From Acidobacteriaceae bacterium (GTDB lineage Bacteria > Acidobacteriota > Terriglobia > Bryobacterales > Bryobacteraceae), in NCBI GenBank assembly GCA_019246575.1, contig JAFAQG010000486.1:1-36150 (forward strand): 36,150 nucleotides of DNA. Direction: 5' to 3'. The notes beneath the pieces are model-generated. The model had not been told where the DNA came from. It saw only the letters and a list, made by a program, of their open reading frames with translations, and did not search any database. The number at the start of each line of letters is the position of its first letter. Positions within the stretch are counted from its first letter, which is position 1. This document shows positions 9,462-16,611 of the stretch, piece by piece. Made by a program: the position numbers and the translations under genes.

Positions 9462-10021
9462 TGGCCCGACGACGCCGGGCGGTGTTCCTCGACCGCGATG
9501 GCGTAATCAATGCTGCTGTGGTACGCGACGGCAAGCCATATCCGCCCGTAACGCTAGCAGATTTTTCCATATTGCCCGGTGTTGCGGAGGCGTGCCGGCT
9601 GCTGCATGATGCCGGATTCCGTCTGATCGTGGCAAGCAATCAACCCGACGTCGGCCGCGGTCAACTCGATCGGGCAATTGTCGAAGATATACACCGAGCG
9701 ATGTGTGAACGGCTTCCCATTGACCGCATCGAGGTCTGCTACGATCCAGGGGGCACCAGTTCGTCGGAATTTCGGAAGCCGCGCCCGGGCATGCTGCTGC
9801 GTGCCGCCGAAGCACTGGATATCGACCTTTCCCGAAGCTTTATGGTAGGCGACCGATGGCGAGATATCGACTGCGGCCATGCAGCGGGCTGCAAGACGAT
9901 CTTTATTGATCGAGGATATGACGAACCCTTGCGCATGCAGCCGGACTTCACCGCGCCGGATTTGCTCGAAGCCGCGCGGCTTATTGTTTCGTTCGAGCGG
10001 GACGCATCAAGGTGCGTTTAG
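9461..10021 (+). CDS. gmhB: HAD-IIIA phosphatase, heptose-1,7-bisphosphate 7-phosphatase-like (GmhB)
   Basis: This is a 186-residue HAD-superfamily phosphatase. The nucleophile/acid pair is in DRDGVIN (D11, D13), motif II is ASNQPDVGRG (S59, N60, Q61), RKPRPGML contains the conserved Lys, and MVGDRWRDIDCG holds the metal-binding Asp pair (D131, D135). It matches GmhB-type enzymes in length and motifs. However, only one Cys (C93) remains where E. coli-type GmhB has a zinc loop with three Cys and one His. It is the last gene of the plus-strand operon and ends ~40 bp from the convergent minus-strand operon. The predicted step is removal of the 7-phosphate before nucleotidyl transfer. Confidence 0.87.
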   Translation: MARRRRAVFLDRDGVINAAVVRDGKPYPPVTLADFSILPGVAEACRLLHDAGFRLIVASNQPDVGRGQLDRAIVEDIHRAMCERLPIDRIEVCYDPGGTSSSEFRKPRPGMLLRAAEALDIDLSRSFMVGDRWRDIDCGHAAGCKTIFIDRGYDEPLRMQPDFTAPDLLEAARLIVSFERDASRCV

Positions 10022-10059
10022 CTCATCCATACGATGTCGATTGCTTGTTTGTGCGCGGC

Positions 10060-11583
10060 TCACGTATGGCCGCTCCTGAATAACGCTTGGCGAATCGCAT
10101 CGGCACGTGCCTGCATGCGGGCATCGGAATCCCGTTCTGCCGCCTCCCAGCGAAGGAATTTGGCGGTTCGCGTCAGAATCAGACCGGCGGTTTGATCCGC
10201 TCCCAAAAGTCCTTGTTCCACGAAACAAAGCCCCATGAGACCCGCGAAGCCCGTTCGGAGAGAGCGTCGTAATACAGACGATTCCACTCGCGCGAGCGCT
10301 CGCCAGATGAACACCACAACCTGCAATACGCAGAGCCCTAGCAAAAACGGAATATCGTACTCATACCGCACGAACGAGCCCGATTCGGTGAGGAAGTAGC
10401 CGAAAATACAACACCAGAGCGTAATAAGATACAGCCAAGCACCCCACGCCGGGCCGGCGCGGCGCTGGACAACCAACGCCACCACATAAAAAAATGCCGG
10501 AATCAACACAAGCAGCATCGGCATTGAGATGAACACCGACATATTGTGGAAGTTGTGCAGGAGGCCACCCGATCCGTCTTTGTGATTGATACCGCCGAAG
10601 TCGGACGACTTTCCAAGCACGAATGGAAAGTCTGAGGTGCGGATTTCAACACCCGCAAGGAAGTGGTTATAGAAGTTATAGGGAATTCGGTGAAACTGAG
10701 GCATCTGGTACGGCTCGGGATGCGCCTCTGAAGCATTCAGGTATTGAAAACCTGTCTCGAACACGCTCCTGAATCGCTCGTAATTATAGAGAAGCAACAC
10801 TCCGACGCAAACAGCGACAGGCAGAACAAACGACAGAATACACCGAACTCTCTGGTCACGCGACCACCCGCGCCTGCGCGAAGTCCGGAGCAAAAACATA
10901 CAGCCGGCCAGAAAACCGGGAAGATAATTCTGCTTACACAGAAAACTGAGCCCGCACAACACTCCAGACCAGAGAATGGCCTTGGGGGTTCCATCATGGG
11001 CGGCTCGAAGTAACAGAAATGCCGAAAGAAGATTAAGTAACTGGCCGGCGGCACAGGCCTGCGACCATGCATATGGAACGGTCGAGGTATGCAGAAAAAT
11101 TGCTGTCGTTCCAACAACAGCTACGGATGCCATTGCGGCAAGGATGGCGGCCGCTGATTTCAAACCCAGAATGTTTGTCGCGTACCACCACGAAATCCAA
11201 AACATCGCGTACAGAGTGATTGCACATATACCCCATACAATTGCACCGTCAGTAACATTGGTCTTTAAAAATGTTACGAGAACGACCTGGATAAGGGCAG
11301 GCAGTGGACTATACGGATAATACGCTTTGCCATGGTAATTGATGCAGTCCATACAGCCGGCTGGTATCGGTTTACCGTTGCTGTCACATCCATAGAAGTG
11401 CAGGTGGGCCAAGCCGTTCGCCAAATATCGGTACTGGTCCATGAAGCGAAGCGACTCGAAACGGAACGTGAAATGGGTGGCAAATAGGAGTGAGTAAGCC
11501 CACAGGAGCGCGATCACTACGTGCGCGCCCACGAGAAGCGCCACGGTTCTTCTGCCCGCGTTGCTGATACCTGCCCGAATCAT
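10060..11583 (-). CDS. Polytopic membrane protein, GT-C glycosyltransferase-like
   Basis: This 507-residue protein has about ten hydrophobic segments. Between the first two lies a periplasmic-type loop with acidic and aromatic residues (FRFESLRFMDQYRYLANGL, then PYSPLPALIQ). This layout resembles GT-C enzymes (ArnT/PMT-like), which transfer sugars from polyprenyl-phosphate donors at the outer face of the inner membrane. No single diagnostic signature is clear, so the enzymatic call is an inference from topology and neighbours. Its ATG overlaps the stop of the GT2 gene (ATGA, 11580-11583). The upstream GT2 resembles dolichol-phosphate-mannose synthases, which make the donors GT-C enzymes use; this strengthens the pairing. 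Confidence 0.6.
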   Translation of the reverse strand: MIRAGISNAGRRTVALLVGAHVVIALLWAYSLLFATHFTFRFESLRFMDQYRYLANGLAHLHFYGCDSNGKPIPAGCMDCINYHGKAYYPYSPLPALIQVVLVTFLKTNVTDGAIVWGICAITLYAMFWISWWYATNILGLKSAAAILAAMASVAVVGTTAIFLHTSTVPYAWSQACAAGQLLNLLSAFLLLRAAHDGTPKAILWSGVLCGLSFLCKQNYLPGFLAGCMFLLRTSRRRGWSRDQRVRCILSFVLPVAVCVGVLLLYNYERFRSVFETGFQYLNASEAHPEPYQMPQFHRIPYNFYNHFLAGVEIRTSDFPFVLGKSSDFGGINHKDGSGGLLHNFHNMSVFISMPMLLVLIPAFFYVVALVVQRRAGPAWGAWLYLITLWCCIFGYFLTESGSFVRYEYDIPFLLGLCVLQVVVFIWRALARVESSVLRRSLRTGFAGLMGLCFVEQGLLGADQTAGLILTRTAKFLRWEAAERDSDARMQARADAIRQALFRSGHT

Positions 11584-13139
11584 CCTTTCGCAAGCACGTC
11601 CGAGGTTTCGTAAATAGGCGCTGTTCGGAATTTAAAAAGAGCTCGTATCCACGTGAGTGGGTCGCGCAGAATGGTTACCTTCTTACCTTCCTTCATCGAG
11701 CGTGAGGCATAGTTCACGGGCAGCTCTAAAGGTTTATAGCCTTTGCGCAGCAGCTTGATCACGATTTCATGATCGAAGTCAAAGCGGTTGCATTCAAATA
11801 CCAGACCCCAAATGCAATCGCGCCGAAAGACTTTAAACATTGTGAAAGGATCCGTAAGCCGCTGTGAATAGAGCACATTGAAGAGGGTCAGAAATAGTAA
11901 GTGCCCAATATTGAAGAATGCGGCCACGCCCGCGGAATCGTTGAACTTGCGAATTTTCCAGGTGTTCTCGGAAGAATTGTGGCGCGATCCTAATACGAAG
12001 TTCGTCTCGAAGCGCAACAGCGGCGCAATCAGCGCTTCATAGTCGTTCAGATCGTATTCGAGATCCGCATCCTGGATCAGAATGATATCTCCCGTTGCAA
12101 CCTTCAGACCAGCTCTTACCGCGAAGCCTTTCCCCATCGGCTTATCGTGAAGAATGATCGTTACGCGCGGGTGGGAAGCATATGTCTGGACCTGCTCGCG
12201 CGTGCCGTCGGTGGAATTGCTTTCGACAATAATGATTTCGATCTGCACGCCATCCATGGATTTTTCGAGCAGTTGGTCCATGACGGTCGCAAATGTTACG
12301 CCTTCGTTATAGACAGGCACGATTACAGACAGTACGGGCGTTTCGCGCACGGGTTTTGGCCGCACGAGGAACCGGGTGCTGCTGTAGAGATCGTGCTGGA
12401 ATCGCTGGCGTCGAAGAAGTGGCGATCCGCCGCGGCGAGCGAGAGGGGACACTACAGATTCAAAAAAGGTAAACGAGTGCGCAGGGGAAATAATCGTGTC
12501 CCCAAAACCAGCCTTGATGAGCAGAGTTTGTACCGTGTCCGTCGAGAAGTAGAAACGGTTTTGGCGGTTGAATTCCCACCACGAGCTGCGAAAAACGCGG
12601 GCAGCTTTGCTGTCGGTAGTCGGAGATACGATCATCGCCGCGGCTCTGCCATTCAGAAGGCGGCGAACCGTTTTAAGGCCGCTTAGCGGATCCGACATCT
12701 TCTGAAGAGATGAAAACAGGATGCAGAGGTCTACCTTTGCGGGTAAGCCCGTGCCCGATTCGAAATCTCTCAATGAAAGCGAAACCGGCTCAAATCCACG
12801 CCGTCGGGACGCATTCGTAAGGTGCTCGTTTGGCCCGATAATCAGCAGTTGCCCGGTCTGCACACCCGAATAGCGAATTAAATCGTTAACAATGGTCTCT
12901 GCATTGGCTGCATCGAACCGGGAAGAATCTTGAGCGAGCGGAGCACTCTGTTCATCGCTGCCGGATTCCGGCGTTGGATTCAGAAACAGCAGTCCGCATG
13001 TTTGGCATCCACAAACGGGTGACCTCTCGACCAGGAACTCATATTCGAGATGCATCGACCCGCAGATAGGGCATTCGTGGAATGTTCTCCCGATCGTTTC
13101 ACGTTGCCTTTGGGCGGCTCTTGCTGCGGCTGTTATCAT
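11580..13139 (-). CDS. Fusion protein: zinc-ribbon/methyltransferase-like domain plus GT2 glycosyltransferase (DPM1-like)
   Basis: The protein has 519 residues. Residues ~20-55 form a zinc-ribbon-like segment with CPIC and CGCQTCG. Residues ~90-230 resemble a class I methyltransferase of the Methyltransf_23 kind (LLIIGPNEHL as a degenerate motif I, then VDLCILFSSLQKMSDP and RNRFYFSTDTVQTLLIKAGF). Residues ~270-500 are a GT2 domain: LSVIVPVYNEG, IIIVESNSTDGT, GKGFAVRAGLKVATGD and the metal-binding QDADLEYD. The GT2 part resembles polyprenyl-phosphate sugar synthases. Motif I of the methyltransferase part lacks the usual GxGxG, so that half may be inactive. The gene overlaps the downstream membrane protein by 4 bp. 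Confidence 0.83.
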   Translation of the reverse strand: MITAAARAAQRQRETIGRTFHECPICGSMHLEYEFLVERSPVCGCQTCGLLFLNPTPESGSDEQSAPLAQDSSRFDAANAETIVNDLIRYSGVQTGQLLIIGPNEHLTNASRRRGFEPVSLSLRDFESGTGLPAKVDLCILFSSLQKMSDPLSGLKTVRRLLNGRAAAMIVSPTTDSKAARVFRSSWWEFNRQNRFYFSTDTVQTLLIKAGFGDTIISPAHSFTFFESVVSPLARRGGSPLLRRQRFQHDLYSSTRFLVRPKPVRETPVLSVIVPVYNEGVTFATVMDQLLEKSMDGVQIEIIIVESNSTDGTREQVQTYASHPRVTIILHDKPMGKGFAVRAGLKVATGDIILIQDADLEYDLNDYEALIAPLLRFETNFVLGSRHNSSENTWKIRKFNDSAGVAAFFNIGHLLFLTLFNVLYSQRLTDPFTMFKVFRRDCIWGLVFECNRFDFDHEIVIKLLRKGYKPLELPVNYASRSMKEGKKVTILRDPLTWIRALFKFRTAPIYETSDVLAKG

Positions 13140-13180
13140 CTGCGCATCACGTTACAGTGTTTACTTCCTCGAGGCGAGCG

Positions 13181-13891
13181 CTAGATGGAGAATCCGGCAG
13201 CCATTGCATCATCGCGAAACATCTTGACGGTTTCGAGCGAGTACTCCAGCAGATCTTTACCCAACAGACCCAGTTTCTTGAGAATGTCGGAGGTTGCTGT
13301 GATGATATGGCAGCCTATTTCATTTGCCTGATACACATTCAGGACTTGCCTCGGGCTTGCCCATATCAATTCTATTTGCGGCATGGAAGCAAGCGCCTCG
13401 ACGGCGGCGCGCATGAGAGGTATGGGATCCCGCCCGGTATCGGCAATCCGGCCGGCGAAGATAGAGATATATCCTGGCTGGCTTCCATCGAGCGCGGGTA
13501 ACAATTCATACACCTGCTCGAGCGCCATCACGGCAGTAATATTCAATCTGACTCCCGATCGTGCCAGGTTGCAAATTAATGTCCGGCACGATTCGCCCCG
13601 AGTATTCATGACGGGAATTTTTACCGAGACATTCGGGCCCCAAGCTGCGATCTTCAGGGCCTGCCGTTCCATCTCGCGGAAGTCATCGGAGAATACTTCA
13701 AACGAGATCGGCCGGTCGGGAATGGCTGCGAGCACCTGTTTCGCGAATGCTTCATAATCAGTAACTCCCGCCTTCCGCATCAACGTGGGGTTTGTGGTGA
13801 AACCTTTAATGAGCGGATTGCGATAGAGTTCGATCATCTCCGCGAGATTTGCTCCATCTGCGAATATTTTGACCGAATAATCAGAATTCAA
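13181..13891 (-). CDS. Transaldolase family protein (fructose-6-phosphate aldolase-like)
   Basis: The core is KIFADGANLAEM, GFTTNPTLMRKAG (substrate-binding TTNP), FEVFSDD, VSVKIPV with the Schiff-base Lys (K91 from this start), LNITAVMALEQV and SIFAGRIADTG. It is a compact transaldolase of the FSA/TalC size class, about 236 residues. The frame runs to a GTG at 13942. Relatives usually begin a few residues before KIFADGA, so TTG 13891 is preferred; AGGAGG at 13907-13912 lies 15 nt upstream of it and 9 nt from a CTG. The start is uncertain. Transaldolases interconvert sedoheptulose-7-phosphate and other sugar phosphates. Inside a heptose operon it probably supplies or recycles the C7 precursor (inference). 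Confidence 0.87.
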   Translation of the reverse strand: MNSDYSVKIFADGANLAEMIELYRNPLIKGFTTNPTLMRKAGVTDYEAFAKQVLAAIPDRPISFEVFSDDFREMERQALKIAAWGPNVSVKIPVMNTRGESCRTLICNLARSGVRLNITAVMALEQVYELLPALDGSQPGYISIFAGRIADTGRDPIPLMRAAVEALASMPQIELIWASPRQVLNVYQANEIGCHIITATSDILKKLGLLGKDLLEYSLETVKMFRDDAMAAGFSI

Positions 13892-14007
13892 CGTCAGCCT
13901 GCCTGCCCTCCTGTCCAGTCCATGGGCCGTCCAAGAAAACACGCGCTAGGGGCGCTTGGGTTTGTGGAGACTCCGCCTATTATAACGAAGGGCCGAGGTA
14001 TGAAGCT

Positions 14008-14625
14008 TTAAGTGCGGACGATCGATTCCCAGCGGGTTTGCGAAGTTTTGAGGCTCGGGTGAGAAACCAGCAGATGCCACAGGACGGCTTGGAATGCCTC
14101 CGCGTGCGGTGTTATGTGTGCTGGATTCACGGTCGGAACGATGACGCAAGCGTCAGCTACTTTCGCTGTATACCCGCCATCGCGGCCGACAATTCCCGCA
14201 ATGCCGGCTCCCACCGACCGTGCGTACCGCAGCGCATAGACCAGATTCGGACTGACCTGTTGTTCCAAGTTGCCGCCGCCAACCGAAAATACCAGAATTC
14301 CATCGCTGCTATTCAGATGGCTCGTTTTCAACCATTCTTCGAAAACAGTACTCCATCCTTCATCGTTCGTGCGAGCGGTCAATTCGGAAACGTTGTCAGT
14401 GGGTGCATAAGCTTCTATGCCAACGATCTTTCGAAAGTCGTTCACCGCATGTGAGGCATTTGCTGCACTTCCGCCCACACCCAAAATGAATAACCTGCCC
14501 TGTCGTTTCGCGACACCGGCCAAGATCGCCGCAACGCGCTCAATGGCTGCTACATCGAGGCCCGCGATAATCTGCGCCGCTTCAGCCAGGAACTGTTCGG
14601 AAAATGTCATGTTCAAGTCCGGCAT
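14008..14625 (-). CDS. SIS-domain sugar-phosphate isomerase, GmhA-like but divergent
   Basis: This 205-residue SIS-domain protein has the phosphosugar-binding loops GVGGSAANASHAV and LVFSVGGGN, plus a GRDGGYTAKVADACVIVP strand as in phosphoheptose isomerases. Neighbouring HddA/HddC/GmhB homologues imply a sedoheptulose-7-phosphate isomerase role. In a by-eye alignment to E. coli GmhA, the catalytic Glu65 (in AMHFAEEL) aligns with N/D in ASHAVNDF. His180 (in QEIHIKVIH) falls on a Gln or Phe in HAEAFQAVLWH. This is therefore a distinct subfamily, and GmhA activity should not be assumed. The gene overlaps the upstream epimerase by 13 bp; ATG 14610 would remove the overlap. Confidence 0.8.
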   Translation of the reverse strand: MPDLNMTFSEQFLAEAAQIIAGLDVAAIERVAAILAGVAKRQGRLFILGVGGSAANASHAVNDFRKIVGIEAYAPTDNVSELTARTNDEGWSTVFEEWLKTSHLNSSDGILVFSVGGGNLEQQVSPNLVYALRYARSVGAGIAGIVGRDGGYTAKVADACVIVPTVNPAHITPHAEAFQAVLWHLLVSHPSLKTSQTRWESIVRT

Positions 14626-15569
14626 TCCAATATGGAAGAGTTATCCCGCAAGTAACGAACAGTTCTGATCACCGCGTCCTTGATGCTGAGCTTGGGACGC
14701 CATCCGAATTCCCGGACCGCCGAGCAGTCGAGGAAGATGAACGGGTTATCGCCGATCCAGCCGCGCTCCCCACCAGCGTATCGCCGCTCCGGATTCAGCC
14801 CGAGCTCATCGCAGATCCAGCCGATCGAATCATTCACCTCGCAGTATTCATCGGTACCAAGATTCAGGACATGTACTTTCCCGGTTGGTTTCTGAATGAC
14901 GGTCAACATAGCGTCGATGCAATCCTGCACATACAAATACGACTTACGCTGATGCCCGTCGCCGAGGACATTCAACACGTCTGGATGCTCACGCAATTGC
15001 CGGCAAAAATCGACAACATGGCCATGCGTGTAGCGTTCGCCCAGGATAGATACAAACCGAAAGATGAATGCCTGTATGCCAAACCCCTCCGCGTATGCCT
15101 GAATGAAACCTTCGGCAGCAAGCTTGGAGGCAGCGTACAGGGACGTCTGAATCGGAAATGGGCACGATTCCGGAGTCGGGATGACGGGCGCTTCGCCATA
15201 CACTGAACCGGTGGACGCGAACGCGATGCGTGGGACTCCTGTTGCACGCATTGCTTCCAAAACGTTCACGGTTGCAATTGTGTTCTGGTGAAGGTCTTTT
15301 GTCGGGTGCTCGGTCCCGAAGCGGACGTCGGCATTGGCGGCCAGATGGAAGACGCAGTCGGATCCCGCCATCGCTTCGACGATCCGCGGCAAATCGAGCA
15401 CGTCTCCTTCGACGGATCGAAACCGCGGATGCCGAAGCGCATCTTTCAGGAATGCACGGTGCCCGGTAGAGAAGTTATCGTAGCCGGTGACGTCATGGCC
15501 CGCTGCGAGTAGCCGGTCGGTCAGGTTGCTGCCGATGAAACCCGCGCAGCCCGTTACAAAACAGCGCAA
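14613..15569 (-). CDS. NAD-dependent epimerase/dehydratase (extended SDR)
   Basis: This 318-residue extended SDR has the N-terminal TGCAGFIGSNLTDRLL cofactor motif, then DNFSTG, a DVLDLP-type adenine-binding strand, FHLAANADV, an ASTGSVYGE serine block and the catalytic SLYAASKLAAE (YxxxK). FRFVSILGERY and GDGHQRKSYLYVQDCIDA are typical of UDP-glucose 4-epimerase/GDP-sugar epimerase relatives. It is the first gene of the minus-strand operon that continues through the SIS protein, transaldolase and glycosyltransferases. The substrate could be a GDP-heptose or a UDP-hexose; the sequence does not decide. Confidence 0.9.
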   Translation of the reverse strand: MRCFVTGCAGFIGSNLTDRLLAAGHDVTGYDNFSTGHRAFLKDALRHPRFRSVEGDVLDLPRIVEAMAGSDCVFHLAANADVRFGTEHPTKDLHQNTIATVNVLEAMRATGVPRIAFASTGSVYGEAPVIPTPESCPFPIQTSLYAASKLAAEGFIQAYAEGFGIQAFIFRFVSILGERYTHGHVVDFCRQLREHPDVLNVLGDGHQRKSYLYVQDCIDAMLTVIQKPTGKVHVLNLGTDEYCEVNDSIGWICDELGLNPERRYAGGERGWIGDNPFIFLDCSAVREFGWRPKLSIKDAVIRTVRYLRDNSSILECRT

Positions 15570-15636
15570 ACGACCGATGTCCTCATAGCGAATGGGCTTG
15601 TTATGGAAGCAGCAGCTCGGGTGTATGCGAAGGGCA

Positions 15637-15996
15637 TTAATGCCGCGAATGCGCCGTACGTTCTGCTTCCATGATATTGGTCAGAATGTCATTGATACGC
15701 GTCAAGTGACCTTCTCCTTTTGACTTCAGCCACTCGAGAACGCGCGGATCCAGGCGCACGCTCACTGGCACCTTCGGCCTGACATCGCGTAGGCGCACCA
15801 TTTTTTCCAACTGCCCCTCTGTCAGGTGCGGAATGTCCTCATAGTGGATGCCCGAATCGTCACCGGCAGCTTGCCGTGCAGCAATACGACGCACGGCGTC
15901 AATTTCAGCCTTCGTCCAACGCCTGTGCCTGATATCGTCTGATGTCACACTTTTCTGCTTCTCGAGCAGAGATGATGCGGATGCTTTCTTCCCCAT
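15637..15996 (-). CDS. brnA: BrnA-family antitoxin
   Basis: The start is ATG 15996, with GGGAGG at 16003-16008 exactly 6 nt upstream; the ATG at 16002 abuts the SD and is unlikely. The 119-residue product carries the BrnA signature in its C-terminal half: RPKVPVSVRLDPRVLEWLKS, then GEGHLTRINDILTNIM. This is a ribbon-helix-helix DNA-binding fold. BrnA neutralises the RNase toxin BrnT and represses the operon. It overlaps the end of the upstream brnT by ~92 bp. The antitoxin appears intact while its toxin partner is frameshifted. Confidence 0.85.
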   Translation of the reverse strand: MGKKASASSLLEKQKSVTSDDIRHRRWTKAEIDAVRRIAARQAAGDDSGIHYEDIPHLTEGQLEKMVRLRDVRPKVPVSVRLDPRVLEWLKSKGEGHLTRINDILTNIMEAERTAHSRH

Positions 15997-16223
15997 GTTC
16001 ATCCTCCCGGTACACGTGCGCAACGAGTAACAAAATGGCGGCGTGCGGCGTGGGTTGCGCCATACCAAGAGCAATCCAGCGCTGTTCTCCCGTGTGCTCG
16101 TCGATACGATCCATGTAGACAAGGCAGTGTTCGTCCTCGAACACGAGCGTGGCCAGTTCGAACGATATGCCGTGTTTTCCCTGGTTTCAGCCGACTTGTC
16201 TCCTCGCTCCATTCGTAGCGCAA
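15905..16223 (-). pseudogene. brnT: brnT toxin gene, broken by one extra base
   Basis: The C-terminal part (from 16171 down) reads GISFELATLVFEDEHCLVY, a stretch ERWIALGM, then ESIRIISAREAEKCDIRRY. This matches the BrnT toxin, including the typical RIISAR block. The N-terminus RYEWSEETSRLKPGK sits in another frame. The two frames join if one A is removed from the AAAA run (TTTT on the plus strand, 16175-16178), restoring the conserved KHGISFE motif. Upstream of the lesion the toxin frame meets TGA at once, so the reading frame is really broken. The likely start is TTG 16223. The lesion may be genuine inactivation of the toxin or a homopolymer sequencing error. Confidence 0.72.
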
Positions 16224-16225
16224 TC

Positions 16226-16235
16226 TGTATATACA
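16226..16235. promoter_or_regulatory. Candidate brnTA operator (10-bp perfect palindrome)
   Basis: TGTATATACA is a perfect 10-bp palindrome directly upstream of the presumed brnT start, adjoined by CATATG. BrnA is known to bind palindromic sequences in its own promoter, so this is a plausible autoregulatory operator. The assignment rests only on position and symmetry. Confidence 0.35.
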
Positions 16236-16249
16236 TATGGTAATACTAA

Positions 16250-16444
16250 GAATTCGCGACGGCGCAAGGCATAAACGTGTGTCGCCACTTGCGAGGCCGG
16301 GGCTCGGGCGTATTTGAAATCGCACTGGCGTTCAAGGGCGATGCGTTCCGGGTCGTGTACGCGGTGCAATTAACAGATGAAATTTGGATGATCCACGCTT
16401 TTCAGAAGAAATCGGAGCAAGGCCGCCGCGGCCTTCTCGGGTGA
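16250..16444 (+). pseudogene. HigB/Gp49-like (RelE superfamily) toxin fragment
   Basis: The frame starting after a TAA at 16247-16249 reads EFATAQGINVCRHLRGRGSG, then VFEIALAFKGDAFRVVYAVQ and IWMIHAFQKKSEQG, ending at TGA 16442-16444. This matches the C-terminal half of phage-derived Gp49-like/HigB toxins, whose hallmarks are 'L.G.GSGVFEI', 'DA(F/Y)R..Y' and 'HAFQKKS..G'. There is no start codon and the N-terminal ~45 residues are absent. The last six residues (RRGLLG) no longer follow the family. It is read as a decayed remnant. Confidence 0.65.
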
Positions 16445-16514
16445 GCTGGAACATGAAGTCTTCCGGAAATCGATCTTTATTGCGGCGGACGGCTAGGTTT
16501 AAGGATTTCCTCGC
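16437..16514 (-). pseudogene. ORF6N-domain gene fragment
   Basis: On the minus strand a short stretch reads LNLAVRRNKDRFPEDFMFQLT. This is the most conserved block of ORF6N (KilA-N-associated) DNA-binding domains; compare LRQQVRRNPKRFPSDFMFELT in the intact gene at 31416. Both sides lose similarity immediately. The downstream end abuts the antisense HigB fragment at ~16440, marking a recombination or deletion junction. The surrounding 134-codon open frame is not a real gene. Confidence 0.6.
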
Positions 16515-16611
16515 GCAATTCTCCGCCCGCGGTCGCCAACTCGCACCTAGAGCGTACCCCGGGTTTGGCGCACTCCCTAGCTCGGCCCGAATAGGTGAAA
16601 ATGATAGCATC

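Noticed and set aside
10026..10069. Inverted repeat CCATACG/CGTATGG between the convergent operons as a bidirectional terminator
   Set aside because: Only 7 bp with a 30-nt loop, partly inside the membrane-protein coding end, and no T tract.
12147..12686. 179-codon plus-strand ORF
   Set aside because: Lies entirely antisense to the GT2 fusion gene, whose motifs are clear; it is a shadow frame.
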